A stretch of DNA of 64,000 nt from Flavobacterium degerlachei (GCF_900106645.1 NZ_FNMV01000001.1:310001-374000); one strand, 5' to 3'. Numbered from the stretch's first letter, positions 1 through 9,447 are shown. The notes: generated by a model not told the origin, from the sequence alone. Made by a program: numbers and translations.

Positions 1-1
1 T

Positions 2-640
2 GAAGTGGGGTTTGATCCTCAAAACACCATCGTTTTTAATAACTGTATTGAACCAATATTAAAAATAGAACCCTTATCCATTCCTAAAACATGGCCTGAT
101 TATTATATCTGCACCGTGGGCCGACCTTCTTATCAAAAAAATATTGAACAGATGGTAAGGGTAATGAATGAGGTGAATAAAGAAGTTAAAATTCATTTAG
201 TGGTAATGGGAGTAGGGCCTGTTTCAGATCAATTAGAATCAGTAAAAAGTCTTATTCAAGAACTTGATATGGAGAATGAGGTAACTCTTCTGAGCTGGAC
301 TGAAAGAACAGACGTTTTTAATATAATTGACCAATCTAAATTGTATATTTCGACAGCTCGATATGAAGGGCTTCCATACGCTGTCATAGAAAGTTTAGCA
401 TTATCGAAGCCTTGTGTCGTAACAAATTGTGACGGAAATAGAGATTTAATTAAAGACGGTTTTAACGGTTTTGTTATTAATGAAGACGTGATTCAATTCA
501 AGGAGAAAATTTTAGAGTTGCTCGGAGATGAAAAGTTATTAGAGCGCATGTCAAAAAAATCGCAGCAAGTTTTTGCGGAAAATTTTTCAATTAAATCAAA
601 TATCAAACAATTGGAAGCAATTTATAAAAGCTACAATTAA
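2..640 (+). CDS. Glycosyltransferase family 4, 5'-truncated by window edge
   Basis: This is the C-terminal (GT-B nucleotide-sugar binding) half of a retaining GT4 glycosyltransferase. The reading frame stays open to the first base, so the GTG at position 5 is not the real start. Visible features are the donor-site motif GRPSYQKN and, further on, ARYEGLPYAVIESLALSKP, the E-x7-E motif of GT4 enzymes, followed by a CDGNRDLI segment. Enzymes of this family are usually cytoplasmic or membrane-associated and add a sugar to a lipid-linked glycan. It heads a run of surface-polysaccharide genes on the same strand, so a role in O-antigen or exopolysaccharide assembly is likely. Donor and acceptor cannot be read from the sequence. 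Confidence 0.9.
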   Translation, partial: EVGFDPQNTIVFNNCIEPILKIEPLSIPKTWPDYYICTVGRPSYQKNIEQMVRVMNEVNKEVKIHLVVMGVGPVSDQLESVKSLIQELDMENEVTLLSWTERTDVFNIIDQSKLYISTARYEGLPYAVIESLALSKPCVVTNCDGNRDLIKDGFNGFVINEDVIQFKEKILELLGDEKLLERMSKKSQQVFAENFSIKSNIKQLEAIYKSYN

Positions 641-653
641 TTATAACAAATTC

Positions 654-1394
654 ATGTTTAGAGAAGTAATTAAAAAAAGGATTAAAAAAGAAAAATTTAA
701 CCCTGGGGTACTTGGTTTTTTTATCAACTATAATTTTCTGATTAGAAGATCGATATTTTCAGTTATTAAGGATCATGCCGCTAAATTAGATGGTTCATTA
801 TTAGATTTTGGTTGTGGTACAAAACCGTACAAGGATTTATTTGTCAATGTAAAAGAGTACATCGGAGTTGATTATAAAATAGAAGGAAGAGAACAAAATA
901 CTGATGAAATTGACCGTTTTTATGATGGAAAAGTGATTCCATTTGAGAACGAAAGATTCGATTCTATCTTATCTACAGAAGTCTTGGAACATGTTTTTAA
1001 TATTGATGAATTGTTGCAAGAGTTTAATCGAGTTTTAAAAGAAAAGGGGAGAGCAATAATAACAACTCCATTTACATGGGAAGAACATGAAATGCCTTAT
1101 GATTTTGCTAGATATACTACTCCAGCCTTACAATTTTTATATCAAAAACATGGTTTTAGAGTTATTGAAAATTTTAAAACAGGGAATTATATTGAAGTGA
1201 TTTTTCAATTTCAGTTAAATTACATAAAGAACATACTTCCCAGCAACAAGAATGTAAGGCAGGTATTTCTTATTCCTTTCATCATTTTCTTCAATTTTTT
1301 TGGACTACTGTTCAGTTTTATATTACCAGTAGATAAAAACGCCTATTTTAACAATGTCTTTGTGTTGGAAAAAACATCAAATATGGTAGAGTAA
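654..1394 (+). CDS. Class I SAM-dependent methyltransferase
   Basis: A Rossmann-fold methyltransferase. Motif I is LLDFGCGTKPY, followed by GVDY (end of strand 2) and STEVLEHVFNIDELLQEFNRVLKEKG, which is typical of Methyltransf_11/25 proteins. A hydrophobic stretch near the C-terminus (VFLIPFIIFFNFFGLLFSF) suggests membrane association. I place the start at ATG 654, 13 bases after the preceding stop. The frame is open back to an ATG at 573, but that would overlap the glycosyltransferase by 68 bases and add a lysine/asparagine-rich tail outside the fold. The context suggests methylation of a sugar or lipid-linked intermediate in polysaccharide synthesis; the substrate is unknown. Confidence 0.85.
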   Translation: MFREVIKKRIKKEKFNPGVLGFFINYNFLIRRSIFSVIKDHAAKLDGSLLDFGCGTKPYKDLFVNVKEYIGVDYKIEGREQNTDEIDRFYDGKVIPFENERFDSILSTEVLEHVFNIDELLQEFNRVLKEKGRAIITTPFTWEEHEMPYDFARYTTPALQFLYQKHGFRVIENFKTGNYIEVIFQFQLNYIKNILPSNKNVRQVFLIPFIIFFNFFGLLFSFILPVDKNAYFNNVFVLEKTSNMVE

Positions 1395-1527
1395 ATAGTG
1401 GATTTGATAAATCGATTTACAATACTAAAAATTTTATACTAATTACTTTCGGAATCCTAATGATAAAGTTATTTTTGACAGAATCAAATTTATCATAAAA
1501 GCGGAGGTCCGTTTTTTTTATTCGCTT

Positions 1528-1545
1528 CTGTATTTTTTTATACAG
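1528..1545. other. Short hairpin upstream of SDR gene
   Basis: CTGTAT and ATACAG pair around a six-T loop in the 173-base gap before the epimerase-like gene, just after a T-rich stretch at 1512-1519. It could end the upstream transcript, but it lacks a clear U-tract on its 3' side. Nothing else was recognised in this gap. Confidence 0.3.
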
Positions 1546-1567
1546 GCATATTTCTAAATGTTTTACT

Positions 1568-2551
1568 ATGAAAAGGATACTTATCACTGGTGCAGCCGGA
1601 TTTTTGGGATCACATTTATGTGACCGTTTTATTAAAGAGGGTTATTTTGTTATTGGCATGGATAATCTCATCACTGGAGATTTAAAAAATATAGAACACC
1701 TGTTCAAACTGGAAAATTTCGAATTTTATCATCATGATATCACAAAATTCGTCCATGTTCCTGGTCAATTGGATTATATCTTACATTTTGCCTCACCGGC
1801 AAGCCCTATCGACTATTTAAAAATTCCAATTCAAACACTAAAAGTGGGCTCTCTTGGAACACATAATCTTTTAGGTCTGGCAAGAGTGAAGAAAGCTCGA
1901 ATCCTGATCGCTTCAACATCTGAAGTGTATGGAGATCCCTTAGTTCATCCACAAACGGAGGAATACTATGGTAATGTAAACACAATAGGGCCCAGAGGGG
2001 TTTATGACGAGGCTAAGCGCTTTCAGGAATCCATAACGATGGCCTATCATACTTTTCACGGGGTAGAGACTAGAATTGTACGTATATTCAATACCTACGG
2101 TCCAAGAATGCGACTAAATGATGGAAGAGTTATTCCTGCATTTATCGGTCAGGCTTTGCGTGGTGAAGACCTCACTATTTTTGGCGACGGTATGCAAACA
2201 CGTTCTTTCTGTTATGTGGATGATCAGGTGGAAGGTATTTTCAGATTGTTGCATTCGGATTACGTATATCCAGTGAATATTGGAAATCCTGACGAAATCA
2301 CAATTAAGGATTTTGCTGAAGAGATTATAAAATTGACGGGTACCAATCAAAAGATTGTCTACCATGCTTTGCCAGAAAATGATCCTTTGCAACGTCAGCC
2401 AGACATCACTAAGGCCAAAGAAATTCTGGGTTGGGACGTTACAGTAAATCGTGCCGAAGGAATGAAAATAACCTATGATTATTTTAGATCATTATCAAAA
2501 GAGGAACTTTCAAAAGAAGAACACAAAGATTTCTCTAAATACATCAATTAA
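1568..2551 (+). CDS. NAD-dependent epimerase/dehydratase, UDP-glucuronate decarboxylase (UXS)-like
   Basis: An extended short-chain dehydrogenase/reductase of 327 residues. The NAD-binding [10 protein letters not shown] loop is at residues 8-17, the active-site strand STSEVYGDP begins near 116, and the catalytic Tyr-x3-Lys is Y146/K150 in a [11 protein letters not shown] context. The EVYGDP and HPQ motifs and the GPR-YDE-KR box are characteristic of UDP-xylose synthases, which oxidise and decarboxylate UDP-glucuronate in the cytosol. The usual GPRSCYDEGKR is varied here, so another UDP-sugar is possible. It sits between polysaccharide methyltransferase and initiating sugar-transferase genes, consistent with supplying a nucleotide sugar. 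Confidence 0.85.
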   Translation: MKRILITGAAGFLGSHLCDRFIKEGYFVIGMDNLITGDLKNIEHLFKLENFEFYHHDITKFVHVPGQLDYILHFASPASPIDYLKIPIQTLKVGSLGTHNLLGLARVKKARILIASTSEVYGDPLVHPQTEEYYGNVNTIGPRGVYDEAKRFQESITMAYHTFHGVETRIVRIFNTYGPRMRLNDGRVIPAFIGQALRGEDLTIFGDGMQTRSFCYVDDQVEGIFRLLHSDYVYPVNIGNPDEITIKDFAEEIIKLTGTNQKIVYHALPENDPLQRQPDITKAKEILGWDVTVNRAEGMKITYDYFRSLSKEELSKEEHKDFSKYIN

Positions 2552-2617
2552 AATAGGATACATTTAAACCAATAAATTTAATTCTATTACAATTCAGTTA
2601 GAATAGATTCGCTACTC

Positions 2618-3985
2618 ATGACATTACCCCAAATAGGAAGATATTCAAAATACATAAGGCCAATAAGTATCTTAATGGACTTATGTATTATTTCTGTTTT
2701 AGGGTTTTTTTTATTCGAAGATCTTAAAATAAATCTTGTTTTCTATTTAATATACCAAGGATTAGGCTGGATCGTTATTGCATTTCTTATAAAGTTTTAT
2801 GGAGTCTATCGCTTTACAAAACCTATAGAAATAATCTCGAAAATAATAAAACAAGGCGTTCTTTTTCTTTTGATTGTCATTGCTTTTTTCCCCTTTTCGG
2901 ATCAGGCTATTTTTAATGCGGAGCGTATTGGTTTATCCATAGTATGTAGCTTGATTTTAATCACTATTTCAAAATTATTTTTGTTTTATTGTTTGATAAA
3001 ATACCGACTAATAGTAGGGAATAATCGCAGATACGCTGTAATCGTAGGCTATACGCCAGAATCTATTCAACTGAAAGAGCTTTTTGAAACTAGGAAAGAT
3101 TATGGTTATCAGTTTTTGGGTTACTTTTCAGATAAAAAAATAAATCCAGAAATTAAGGGGAATTTGTTGGATTTTAAGAGCTTTTCAATAGCAAATCAAG
3201 TAGATGAAATATACTGTTCGCTAAGTGAAGTTTCAAATTCACAACTGAAAGATTTAGTAGAATTTGCTGATGAAAACAATAAAACAATAAAATTCATTCC
3301 AGACACAAAAGAGATTTTTTCAAAGAATTTAAAGGTAGATTTTTACGATTTTTTTCCTGTACTATCTTTGAAAGACACTCTTTTAAATGAGCCGACAATA
3401 AAGATATTTAAACGTTTTTTTGATATTATTTTTTCGTTGATTGTAATAATTGGTGTGTTATCTTGGTTAGCACCGTTGTTGGCAATTTTAATTAAATTAG
3501 AGTCCAAAGGTCCTATTATGTTCAAGCAAGGAAGACCGGGAATTGGTGAAAAACCATTTAACTGTTATAAATTTCGTTCGATGCAAATAAATGCGGTCTC
3601 AGAAACAGAGGCTTCTAAAGACGACCCTAGAGTTACTAAGATAGGGAAATTGATGCGGAAATCGAGTATTGATGAAATGCCTCAATTTGTAAATGTTTTG
3701 TTTGGAGATATGTCTATTGTTGGACCGCGGCCTCATCTTTGGTCACAAAATAAAACTTATGGCGGTAAAATTAAGAAATACATGAAGCGTCATTATGTAA
3801 AACCTGGGATTACGGGTCTAGCTCAAGTTAGTGGTTATAGAGGAGAGATTGAGACCGAAAAAGACATGATTAACAGGATAAAAATGGATGTTTTTTACAT
3901 TGAAAATTGGTCTGTAATTTTAGATTTAAAAATCATTTACATGACTATTGTAAATATTTTAAAAGGAGATAAAAAAGCATATTAA
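2618..3985 (+). CDS. Undecaprenyl-phosphate sugar phosphotransferase (WcaJ/WbaP type)
   Basis: A polyprenyl glycosylphosphotransferase of 455 residues. The N-terminal third has about four membrane spans, the middle is a Rossmann-like CoA-binding domain (VIVGYTPES start), and the C-terminus is a bacterial sugar transferase domain. The latter shows a membrane re-entrant helix (FFDIIFSLIVIIGVLSWLAP), KFRSM, DEMPQFVNVLFGDMSIVGPRP and KPGITGLAQVSGYRG. It transfers a sugar-1-phosphate to undecaprenyl phosphate and so starts repeat-unit synthesis at the inner membrane. The neighbouring GT2 gene starts two bases after its stop, indicating co-transcription. The sugar used is not evident. Confidence 0.93.
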   Translation: MTLPQIGRYSKYIRPISILMDLCIISVLGFFLFEDLKINLVFYLIYQGLGWIVIAFLIKFYGVYRFTKPIEIISKIIKQGVLFLLIVIAFFPFSDQAIFNAERIGLSIVCSLILITISKLFLFYCLIKYRLIVGNNRRYAVIVGYTPESIQLKELFETRKDYGYQFLGYFSDKKINPEIKGNLLDFKSFSIANQVDEIYCSLSEVSNSQLKDLVEFADENNKTIKFIPDTKEIFSKNLKVDFYDFFPVLSLKDTLLNEPTIKIFKRFFDIIFSLIVIIGVLSWLAPLLAILIKLESKGPIMFKQGRPGIGEKPFNCYKFRSMQINAVSETEASKDDPRVTKIGKLMRKSSIDEMPQFVNVLFGDMSIVGPRPHLWSQNKTYGGKIKKYMKRHYVKPGITGLAQVSGYRGEIETEKDMINRIKMDVFYIENWSVILDLKIIYMTIVNILKGDKKAY

Positions 3986-3987
3986 AA

Positions 3988-4770
3988 ATGGAAAGTCCAC
4001 TTGTATCTGTAATTATTCCCACATTCAATTCTGAAAAATTTATTTCAGATGCGATTTTTTCTGTGCAAAATCAAAGCTACTTGAATTGGGAAATTATCCT
4101 TGTTGATGATTGTTCTACTGATGCAACTCTTAGTATTGTTTCAGAAATGGCTTTAAACGATAAGCGAATTAAATACTCTAAATTATCCAAAAATTCTGGA
4201 ACTGGAGTGGCAAGAAATTCGGCTTTGGCTGAAGCCAAAGGAAAGTATATAGCTTTCTTGGATGCTGATGATTTATGGAAGGCCAATAAGTTAGAGCTAC
4301 AGCTTAATTTCATGAAAACCAATAAATTGCCATTCACTTTTTCTTTTTATGACTGTATTGATGAAGAGGGGAAGCCCTTAAATAAAAGAGTGGAAGCGCC
4401 TATAAATTTGAGTTATCGACAATTGTTTTTTTGTAATTATATTGGGAATTTGACTGCTATTTATGATGTCAATTGCTTTGGCAAAATCCCCATTTCCTCT
4501 ATTCGTAAACGCCAAGATTGGATGCTGTGGTTAACAGTTTTGAAAAAGATAAAAGTTGCCCATCCTGTTACTGAAAGTTTAGCGTATTATAGAGTAAGAG
4601 ATAACTCCATTTCGACTTCTAAGTTTGATTTGATAAAATATAATTTTGCAGTTTATAGAAAGTATCATGGTTTTAGTTTTCTTTTTGCCGTAGCTTGTAT
4701 GAAACTATTTTTATTCACACAATTGTTGATAAAGCCATGGTATATCAAGACAATTAAACCATCGATTTAA
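3988..4770 (+). CDS. Glycosyltransferase family 2
   Basis: A GT-A fold inverting glycosyltransferase of 260 residues. It opens with VSVIIPTFNSEKF, has the nucleotide-binding LVDDCSTD segment near residues 39-45 and the metal-binding D92-A-D94 in AFLDADDLW. A later KRQDWMLWL segment fits the acceptor-side ED/QD motif of this family. The C-terminus is hydrophobic and could lie on the membrane. It follows the initiating sugar transferase by two bases, so it probably adds an early sugar of the same repeat unit. Its last 17 bases overlap the end of the convergent adenylating-enzyme gene. Confidence 0.92.
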   Translation: MESPLVSVIIPTFNSEKFISDAIFSVQNQSYLNWEIILVDDCSTDATLSIVSEMALNDKRIKYSKLSKNSGTGVARNSALAEAKGKYIAFLDADDLWKANKLELQLNFMKTNKLPFTFSFYDCIDEEGKPLNKRVEAPINLSYRQLFFCNYIGNLTAIYDVNCFGKIPISSIRKRQDWMLWLTVLKKIKVAHPVTESLAYYRVRDNSISTSKFDLIKYNFAVYRKYHGFSFLFAVACMKLFLFTQLLIKPWYIKTIKPSI

Positions 4771-6064
4771 ACTGTTTCAATTTCCCTCTTTTGTTTCTTT
4801 TTAAAACAGCTTTTCTTATAAAACTAAACTTTAAGTTGGGTTCCAAATACAGAATAATGGCTTGTTCAATTTTTTCAATTTGAACTAAATTTAATTCATT
4901 ATCGCTAACATATTTTATCTGAAAAGTATCTATTTTGGTTTGCTTAATCGTAAACTCTTTCACATTTCCGTCGTCTTCAATGATACTTTTTGTTATGTAG
5001 TAAAAGGTTAATCCCGGGGCTTTTTTTCCACTAGGCAATACCGCAATATCATTAGTTCTTCCAATTAGTTTTTTCAGAATCGGTTTTTGAAGGATACTTT
5101 TTTTATCCAAGATGCCAATATCACCTATGTCATATCTAATAAAAGGATGTGCTTTGTTAAATAGGGAAGTGATTACAATGCGACCTTCTTTTCCATAAGG
5201 TAAAACACAATTATTTTCATCCAAAATTTCCACAAATAAGGTTTCCGAATTCACTTGCCAATCTCCTTCCGGATTCTCAAAAGCTATCAAATCAAGTTCT
5301 GATGCGCCGTATTCATTGACAATGGGAATCCCTAATTGTTTTTCTAAAAGTAGTTTATCATCTTCAAAAAGCATTTCTGAGGTAACCATGCAAACTTTAA
5401 GCGAAGGACAGATGTCTTTTAGTACGATATTTTTTCGCTGCAAAAATTTAGCAAAAAGTACAATTGAACTAGTATATCCGTTGATGTAGTCGAATTTTTT
5501 GTTTCTAAAGTGAGTCAGGAATTCTTCCAAAACTGGATCTGACAAGTCAAAAATGGCAAAACGGAAACGATTGCTTAAAAAATCTTTTAATCTCTCTTTT
5601 TTATTACCAATGAAATCCATCGGGATTCCATAAAAACGAGCTTGGTATGAGTTGTTAAAATCAAGACCGTACCAACCAAACCGATAGATGTTTGAAGCCC
5701 AAGTCAAAGCATGGCAATATTTGTCTTTGGCAAAAACAAAAGGATCTCCGCTTGAACCTGATGTTTTGTTTCGATAAATGTTTTTAAGTGTATAGCCGTT
5801 AGAAAGCCTTTCCTGCAAAGGTTTTTGCAAGTTTTTTTTATTCAAAATAGGCAAATCGGCCCAATTATTACAATCTTTTTCACCAACTAATTCCCGATAA
5901 AACGGATTATTTTCCAAATGGAAAGATACAATTTCTTTCTTTTTTTGTTCAATAAAAACCTGCTTATCCAATTCAGATAGCGCTGTGATTTTCAATAAAT
6001 CGGCATTGGCCCTTTTTATTGGATATCCGTTTAATTGAAGCGATAAGTCAAAAAGAGATAGCAT
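4754..6064 (-). CDS. PaaK/CapK-like adenylate-forming enzyme
   Basis: A 436-residue protein of the phenylacetate-CoA ligase / CapK branch of the adenylate-forming superfamily. The phosphate-binding loop TSGSSGDPF is at residues 101-109. Further on are EYGASE (adenine/acyl site), RYDIGDIG (ribose-binding Asp region) and a GRTNDIAVLPSGKK hinge. CapK-type members recur in capsule and O-antigen loci, where they are thought to activate an acid or amino acid for transfer to the glycan. That role fits the gene's position at the end of the polysaccharide cluster, although it is on the opposite strand. It is not likely to be a true phenylacetate enzyme, since no paa genes are nearby. Confidence 0.8.
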   Translation of the reverse strand: MLSLFDLSLQLNGYPIKRANADLLKITALSELDKQVFIEQKKKEIVSFHLENNPFYRELVGEKDCNNWADLPILNKKNLQKPLQERLSNGYTLKNIYRNKTSGSSGDPFVFAKDKYCHALTWASNIYRFGWYGLDFNNSYQARFYGIPMDFIGNKKERLKDFLSNRFRFAIFDLSDPVLEEFLTHFRNKKFDYINGYTSSIVLFAKFLQRKNIVLKDICPSLKVCMVTSEMLFEDDKLLLEKQLGIPIVNEYGASELDLIAFENPEGDWQVNSETLFVEILDENNCVLPYGKEGRIVITSLFNKAHPFIRYDIGDIGILDKKSILQKPILKKLIGRTNDIAVLPSGKKAPGLTFYYITKSIIEDDGNVKEFTIKQTKIDTFQIKYVSDNELNLVQIEKIEQAIILYLEPNLKFSFIRKAVLKRNKRGKLKQFKSMV

Positions 6065-6150
6065 TTTATGTGTTTATTTGGTCAAAAATAATATTTAACG
6101 GCAACTAATAGGGGAGAACCAACAAGTTTTTAAAAATTAATTATTATTTA

Positions 6151-6176
6151 CGTGCAAAAGCAATTATTTTTGCACG
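6151..6176. promoter_or_regulatory. Palindrome overlapping the purD -7 element
   Basis: CGTGCAAAA (6151-6159) and TTTTGCACG (6168-6176) form a perfect 9-bp inverted repeat with an 8-base spacer. The spacer and right arm contain TATTTTTG (6165-6172), which matches the Bacteroidota -7 consensus TAnnTTTG, 20 bases ahead of the purD start. Overlap of a palindrome with the promoter suggests an operator. No clear -33 TTG was seen. Confidence 0.55.
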
Positions 6177-6195
6177 ACAACTAAAATAACAACAC

Positions 6196-7470
6196 ATGAA
6201 TATTTTACTATTGGGTTCAGGAGGAAGAGAACATGCATTTGCATGGAAAATGATTCAAAGCCCGCTTTGTGACACTCTTTTTGTAGCACCGGGAAATGCA
6301 GGGACCGCTTCGATTGCAACGAACGTCAACATGAGTCCAACAGATTTTGATGCCATAAAAGCATTTGTAATTCAGGAAAAAGTAGAAATGGTTGTTGTAG
6401 GGCCGGAAGATCCTTTGGTAAAAGGGATTTACGACTTTTTTCTAAATGACGATAAATTAAAGCATATACCAGTTATTGGTCCCTCAAAAATAGGAGCACA
6501 ACTAGAAGGAAGTAAGGAGTTTGCAAAGGAATTCCTGGTAAAACACAATATTCCAACCGCAGCTTATGATAGTTTTACTGCTGAGACTGTAGAAAAAGGA
6601 TGTGATTTCCTTGAAACTCTAAAACCTCCGTATGTATTAAAAGCGGATGGATTAGCGGCAGGAAAAGGGGTTTTGATTATTCATGATTTGGCAGAAGCCA
6701 AAGAAGAATTGAGAAACATGTTAGTAAATAAAAAATTTGGTGCTGCAAGTTCAAAAGTAGTTATCGAAGAATTCCTTGACGGAATTGAATTGAGCTGTTT
6801 TGTTCTTACAGACGGTAAAAGTTATAAAATTTTGCCAACGGCCAAAGATTACAAACGTATTGGCGAAGGCGACACAGGACTAAATACAGGCGGAATGGGA
6901 GCTGTTTCTCCGGTTCCTTATGTAAATGCTGTTTTGATGGAAAAAATAGAAACACGTATCGTTAAACCTACGATTGACGGTTTCCAGAAAGATGGAATTC
7001 CTTATAAAGGATTTGTTTTTATTGGATTGATTAATGTTAATAACGAACCAATTGTTATTGAATACAATGTAAGAATGGGTGATCCAGAGACCGAAGTGGT
7101 GGTTCCTAGATTAAAAACGGATTTAGTTCAATTGTTTATGGCTGTAGCCAATGAAAAGCTAGACGAAATCACACTTGAAATTGACGAAAGAAGCGCGACT
7201 ACTGTTATGCTTGTTTCTGGTGGTTATCCTGAAGATTTTGAAAAAGGAAAAGTTATTTCTGGATTAGAAAACATCACCGATTCAATTGTTTTTCACGCAG
7301 GAACAAAATTGAATGACAATGAAGTTGTTACTAATGGAGGAAGAGTATTAGCAATAACGTCTTATGGGAATGACTTCCAAGAGGCCATAAAAAAATCTTA
7401 CCAAAATATAGACAAGCTACATTTTGATAAGATGAATTTTAGAAAAGATATCGGTAACGATCTTTTATAG
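6196..7470 (+). CDS. purD: Phosphoribosylamine--glycine ligase
   Basis: The full 424-residue GAR synthetase, which joins glycine to 5-phosphoribosylamine with ATP in the second step of purine synthesis. Seen are the N-terminal MNILLLGSGGREHAFAWK signature, the ATP-grasp region (GAQLEGSKEFAKEFL, PYVLKADGLAAGKGV), GDTGLNTGGMGAVSP and the metal/ATP site YNVRMGDPETEVV. It is monocistronic: preceded by its own promoter and followed by a hairpin shared with the convergent small membrane gene. The palindrome over the promoter suggests repression, possibly by purine status; that is inference only. Confidence 0.97.
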   Translation: MNILLLGSGGREHAFAWKMIQSPLCDTLFVAPGNAGTASIATNVNMSPTDFDAIKAFVIQEKVEMVVVGPEDPLVKGIYDFFLNDDKLKHIPVIGPSKIGAQLEGSKEFAKEFLVKHNIPTAAYDSFTAETVEKGCDFLETLKPPYVLKADGLAAGKGVLIIHDLAEAKEELRNMLVNKKFGAASSKVVIEEFLDGIELSCFVLTDGKSYKILPTAKDYKRIGEGDTGLNTGGMGAVSPVPYVNAVLMEKIETRIVKPTIDGFQKDGIPYKGFVFIGLINVNNEPIVIEYNVRMGDPETEVVVPRLKTDLVQLFMAVANEKLDEITLEIDERSATTVMLVSGGYPEDFEKGKVISGLENITDSIVFHAGTKLNDNEVVTNGGRVLAITSYGNDFQEAIKKSYQNIDKLHFDKMNFRKDIGNDLL

Positions 7471-7483
7471 AAAAATATGATAC

Positions 7484-7515
7484 TTAACCCTAAATTTTAT
7501 TTGGGGTTAGGTTAT
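7484..7515. terminator. Bidirectional hairpin between purD and DUF6341 gene
   Basis: AACCCTAAA pairs with TTTGGGGTT (one T-G pair) around a short AT loop. T-rich sequence follows on the plus side and A-rich sequence precedes it, so it could stop purD and the convergent small gene. Confidence 0.6.
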
Positions 7516-7516
7516 T

Positions 7517-7747
7517 TTATTTAAAAAAAGAGTGCGCTGTAGTATCTTGGTTTTCTTCTCCATTGTCTTCAAATATTTTTAATTGTTTGATCCAATATAC
7601 CATTGCAACCGCACAAATAATCATGAAAATCCAATTGATTGTATTAGCAACAAACCAAGATGAAAGTTCCAAAGAACGTAAAAAATCTAGGGGAGCAAAT
7701 AAAATATTTACAAATAGGTATTGAATTCCTTCAAAAAATGCTTTCAT
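7517..7747 (-). CDS. Small membrane protein, DUF6341-like
   Basis: A 76-residue protein with an amphipathic N-terminus (MKAFFEGIQYLFVNILFAPLDFL), one clear membrane span (NTINWIFMIICAVAMVYWIKQL) and a charged, acidic C-terminal tail ending HSFFK. It resembles the uncharacterised flavobacterial DUF6341 family, which I recall lying beside DUF6427 and upp genes; that order is seen here. No function is known. It is convergent with purD and divergent from the DUF6427 gene, with 122 bases between the two starts. Confidence 0.7.
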   Translation of the reverse strand: MKAFFEGIQYLFVNILFAPLDFLRSLELSSWFVANTINWIFMIICAVAMVYWIKQLKIFEDNGEENQDTTAHSFFK

Positions 7748-7869
7748 ATCGTATAAAATTATTTTGTTATTTTTTTAATTCTCAGCGTAAAGGATTTTCT
7801 TTTTAAACTAAAGGGTTTCCTTTTTAAACAAGTATTATATTTACAGTCACAAAAGTATAAAATATCCTT

Positions 7870-8799
7870 ATGATTACAAGTGTTTTTAAAAAATCTACAC
7901 CATTAAATTTTTCTCTTGTTGTATTTTTAATTTTTATCTTTTTTTTAATTTATCAAATTCAAGATCTGAGTTGGACTAATTCTGCTTTGATGATTTTTCA
8001 AAGAGTGGGATTGTTGTCAGTTTTGTTTGCTTCCGTTTTTATCTCAAATTTCGTTTCAAAAAAGAACGGAATGAGTAAAGACAGTAGTTACACGGTTTTA
8101 TTCTACTTATTATTTCTGCTATTTTTCCCTTCGGTCTTAGATAATATTAACTTAGTTCTAGCTAATTTCTTTATCCTTTTGGCACTTCGAAGATTAATTT
8201 CACTTCAGTCACTAACTGCCTCTAAAGAAAAAATATTCGATGCCTCTTTATGGATTTTTGTAGCCTCTATGTTCCATTTTTGGAGTATTATTTTTATCAT
8301 TTTGGTTTTTATTTCTATAATGTTTCATGTTGCAAGTGATTATAGAAACTGGATATTGCCGTTTATTGCTTTTTTTGCTGTTGCAATTATCTTTACATTC
8401 TTTTCATTAATATTCAATATTAGCGGGATTGAATATATAAATAGAAGTGTAAAAACGAGTTTTGAGATTAGTTACTTTACTAATAATTACCAAAATGCTG
8501 CTTTATCAATCTATGCAACTGCTGCTATATTTTTTGTAGTTTCCATGTTTGCAACACTTTCAAACAGACCTTTGCTACTACAATCCTCATTCAAAAAAAT
8601 TATCGCTTCCTTTTTTATTGGAGTTTTGATTTTCTTGGTTTCTTCAAATAAAAGTAATGATTTACTGATTTTTACAATAGCGCCCTTGGCAATAATGGCA
8701 ACAGCTCATATTGAACTGCCACAAATAAAGTTAAAAAAGGAAATGGTTTTAGTGGTGCTTATCGCCTGTAGTTTATTTGCTTTTTTCTCTCAATTATAA
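7870..8799 (+). CDS. Multi-pass membrane protein, DUF6427-like
   Basis: A 309-residue, very hydrophobic protein with roughly eight to ten predicted membrane helices separated by short loops and no soluble domain. The sequence and the neighbourhood (next to a DUF6341-like gene and upp) match the uncharacterised flavobacterial DUF6427 family. No catalytic motif is visible. Some polyprenyl- or polymer-handling membrane proteins have this appearance, but nothing here supports a specific function. Its stop overlaps the end of the convergent upp gene by six bases. Confidence 0.7.
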   Translation: MITSVFKKSTPLNFSLVVFLIFIFFLIYQIQDLSWTNSALMIFQRVGLLSVLFASVFISNFVSKKNGMSKDSSYTVLFYLLFLLFFPSVLDNINLVLANFFILLALRRLISLQSLTASKEKIFDASLWIFVASMFHFWSIIFIILVFISIMFHVASDYRNWILPFIAFFAVAIIFTFFSLIFNISGIEYINRSVKTSFEISYFTNNYQNAALSIYATAAIFFVVSMFATLSNRPLLLQSSFKKIIASFFIGVLIFLVSSNKSNDLLIFTIAPLAIMATAHIELPQIKLKKEMVLVVLIACSLFAFFSQL

Positions 8800-9447
8800 T
8801 TTAGTTCCATAAGCCAAATCTCCTGCATCACCAAGTCCTGGTACAATATAACTGTGTTCATCCAGCTTTTCGTCTAAGGAAGCAATCCAAAGATGGCAAT
8901 TATCAGGTAACTTACTTTCAAGAAGAGCGATTCCTTCTGGAGCGGCAATGACCACTGCAATATGAACTTCCTTTGGATTTCCTTTCTCCATTAGTTTATT
9001 AAAAACAGCAACAATAGATTGTCCTGTTGCAAGCATTGGGTCAACAATAAGTAAGTATTTGTCATTAAAATCAGCAATGGCTTGGTATTCAACTACAATA
9101 TCAAAGTAGTCATCATTATTGGGATGGTGTCTATACGCTGAAATAAAACCATTTTCAGCATTGTCAAAATAATTCAAAAAACCCATATGCAAAGGCAAGC
9201 CAGCACGTAAAATGGAGCAAACAACCAATTGATCCGAAATTTCCGTTGTTTTTTTTATGCCAAGAGGGGTTTGGATTTCTATATCTCTATAGTGCAATTG
9301 TTTACTCAATTCATAAGACATTATCTCACCAATTCGCTCAATATTTCGTCTAAAACGCATACTGTCATTATGGACATTTACATTCCTGATTTGGCCTAAA
9401 AAGTGATTAAGTACGCTATTGGTTTCTGATAAATTATGAATTTGCAT
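8794..9447 (-). CDS. upp: Uracil phosphoribosyltransferase
   Basis: A 217-residue pyrimidine-salvage enzyme converting uracil and PRPP to UMP. The PRPP loop is VDPMLATGQSIVAV. Also visible are VVCSILRAGLPLHMGFL (dimer/flexible loop region) and the C-terminal uracil-binding GLGDAGDLAYGTKL. Length is typical for the family. A minus-strand TAnnTTTG element (CAAAAATA on the plus strand at 9507-9514) lies 60 bases upstream of the start. The gene is convergent with, and overlaps by six bases, the DUF6427 gene. Confidence 0.96.
   Translation of the reverse strand: MQIHNLSETNSVLNHFLGQIRNVNVHNDSMRFRRNIERIGEIMSYELSKQLHYRDIEIQTPLGIKKTTEISDQLVVCSILRAGLPLHMGFLNYFDNAENGFISAYRHHPNNDDYFDIVVEYQAIADFNDKYLLIVDPMLATGQSIVAVFNKLMEKGNPKEVHIAVVIAAPEGIALLESKLPDNCHLWIASLDEKLDEHSYIVPGLGDAGDLAYGTKL

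Noticed and set aside
573-653. Longer start for the methyltransferase
   Set aside because: It would overlap the glycosyltransferase by 68 bases and the extra residues are low-complexity Lys/Asn sequence outside the fold.
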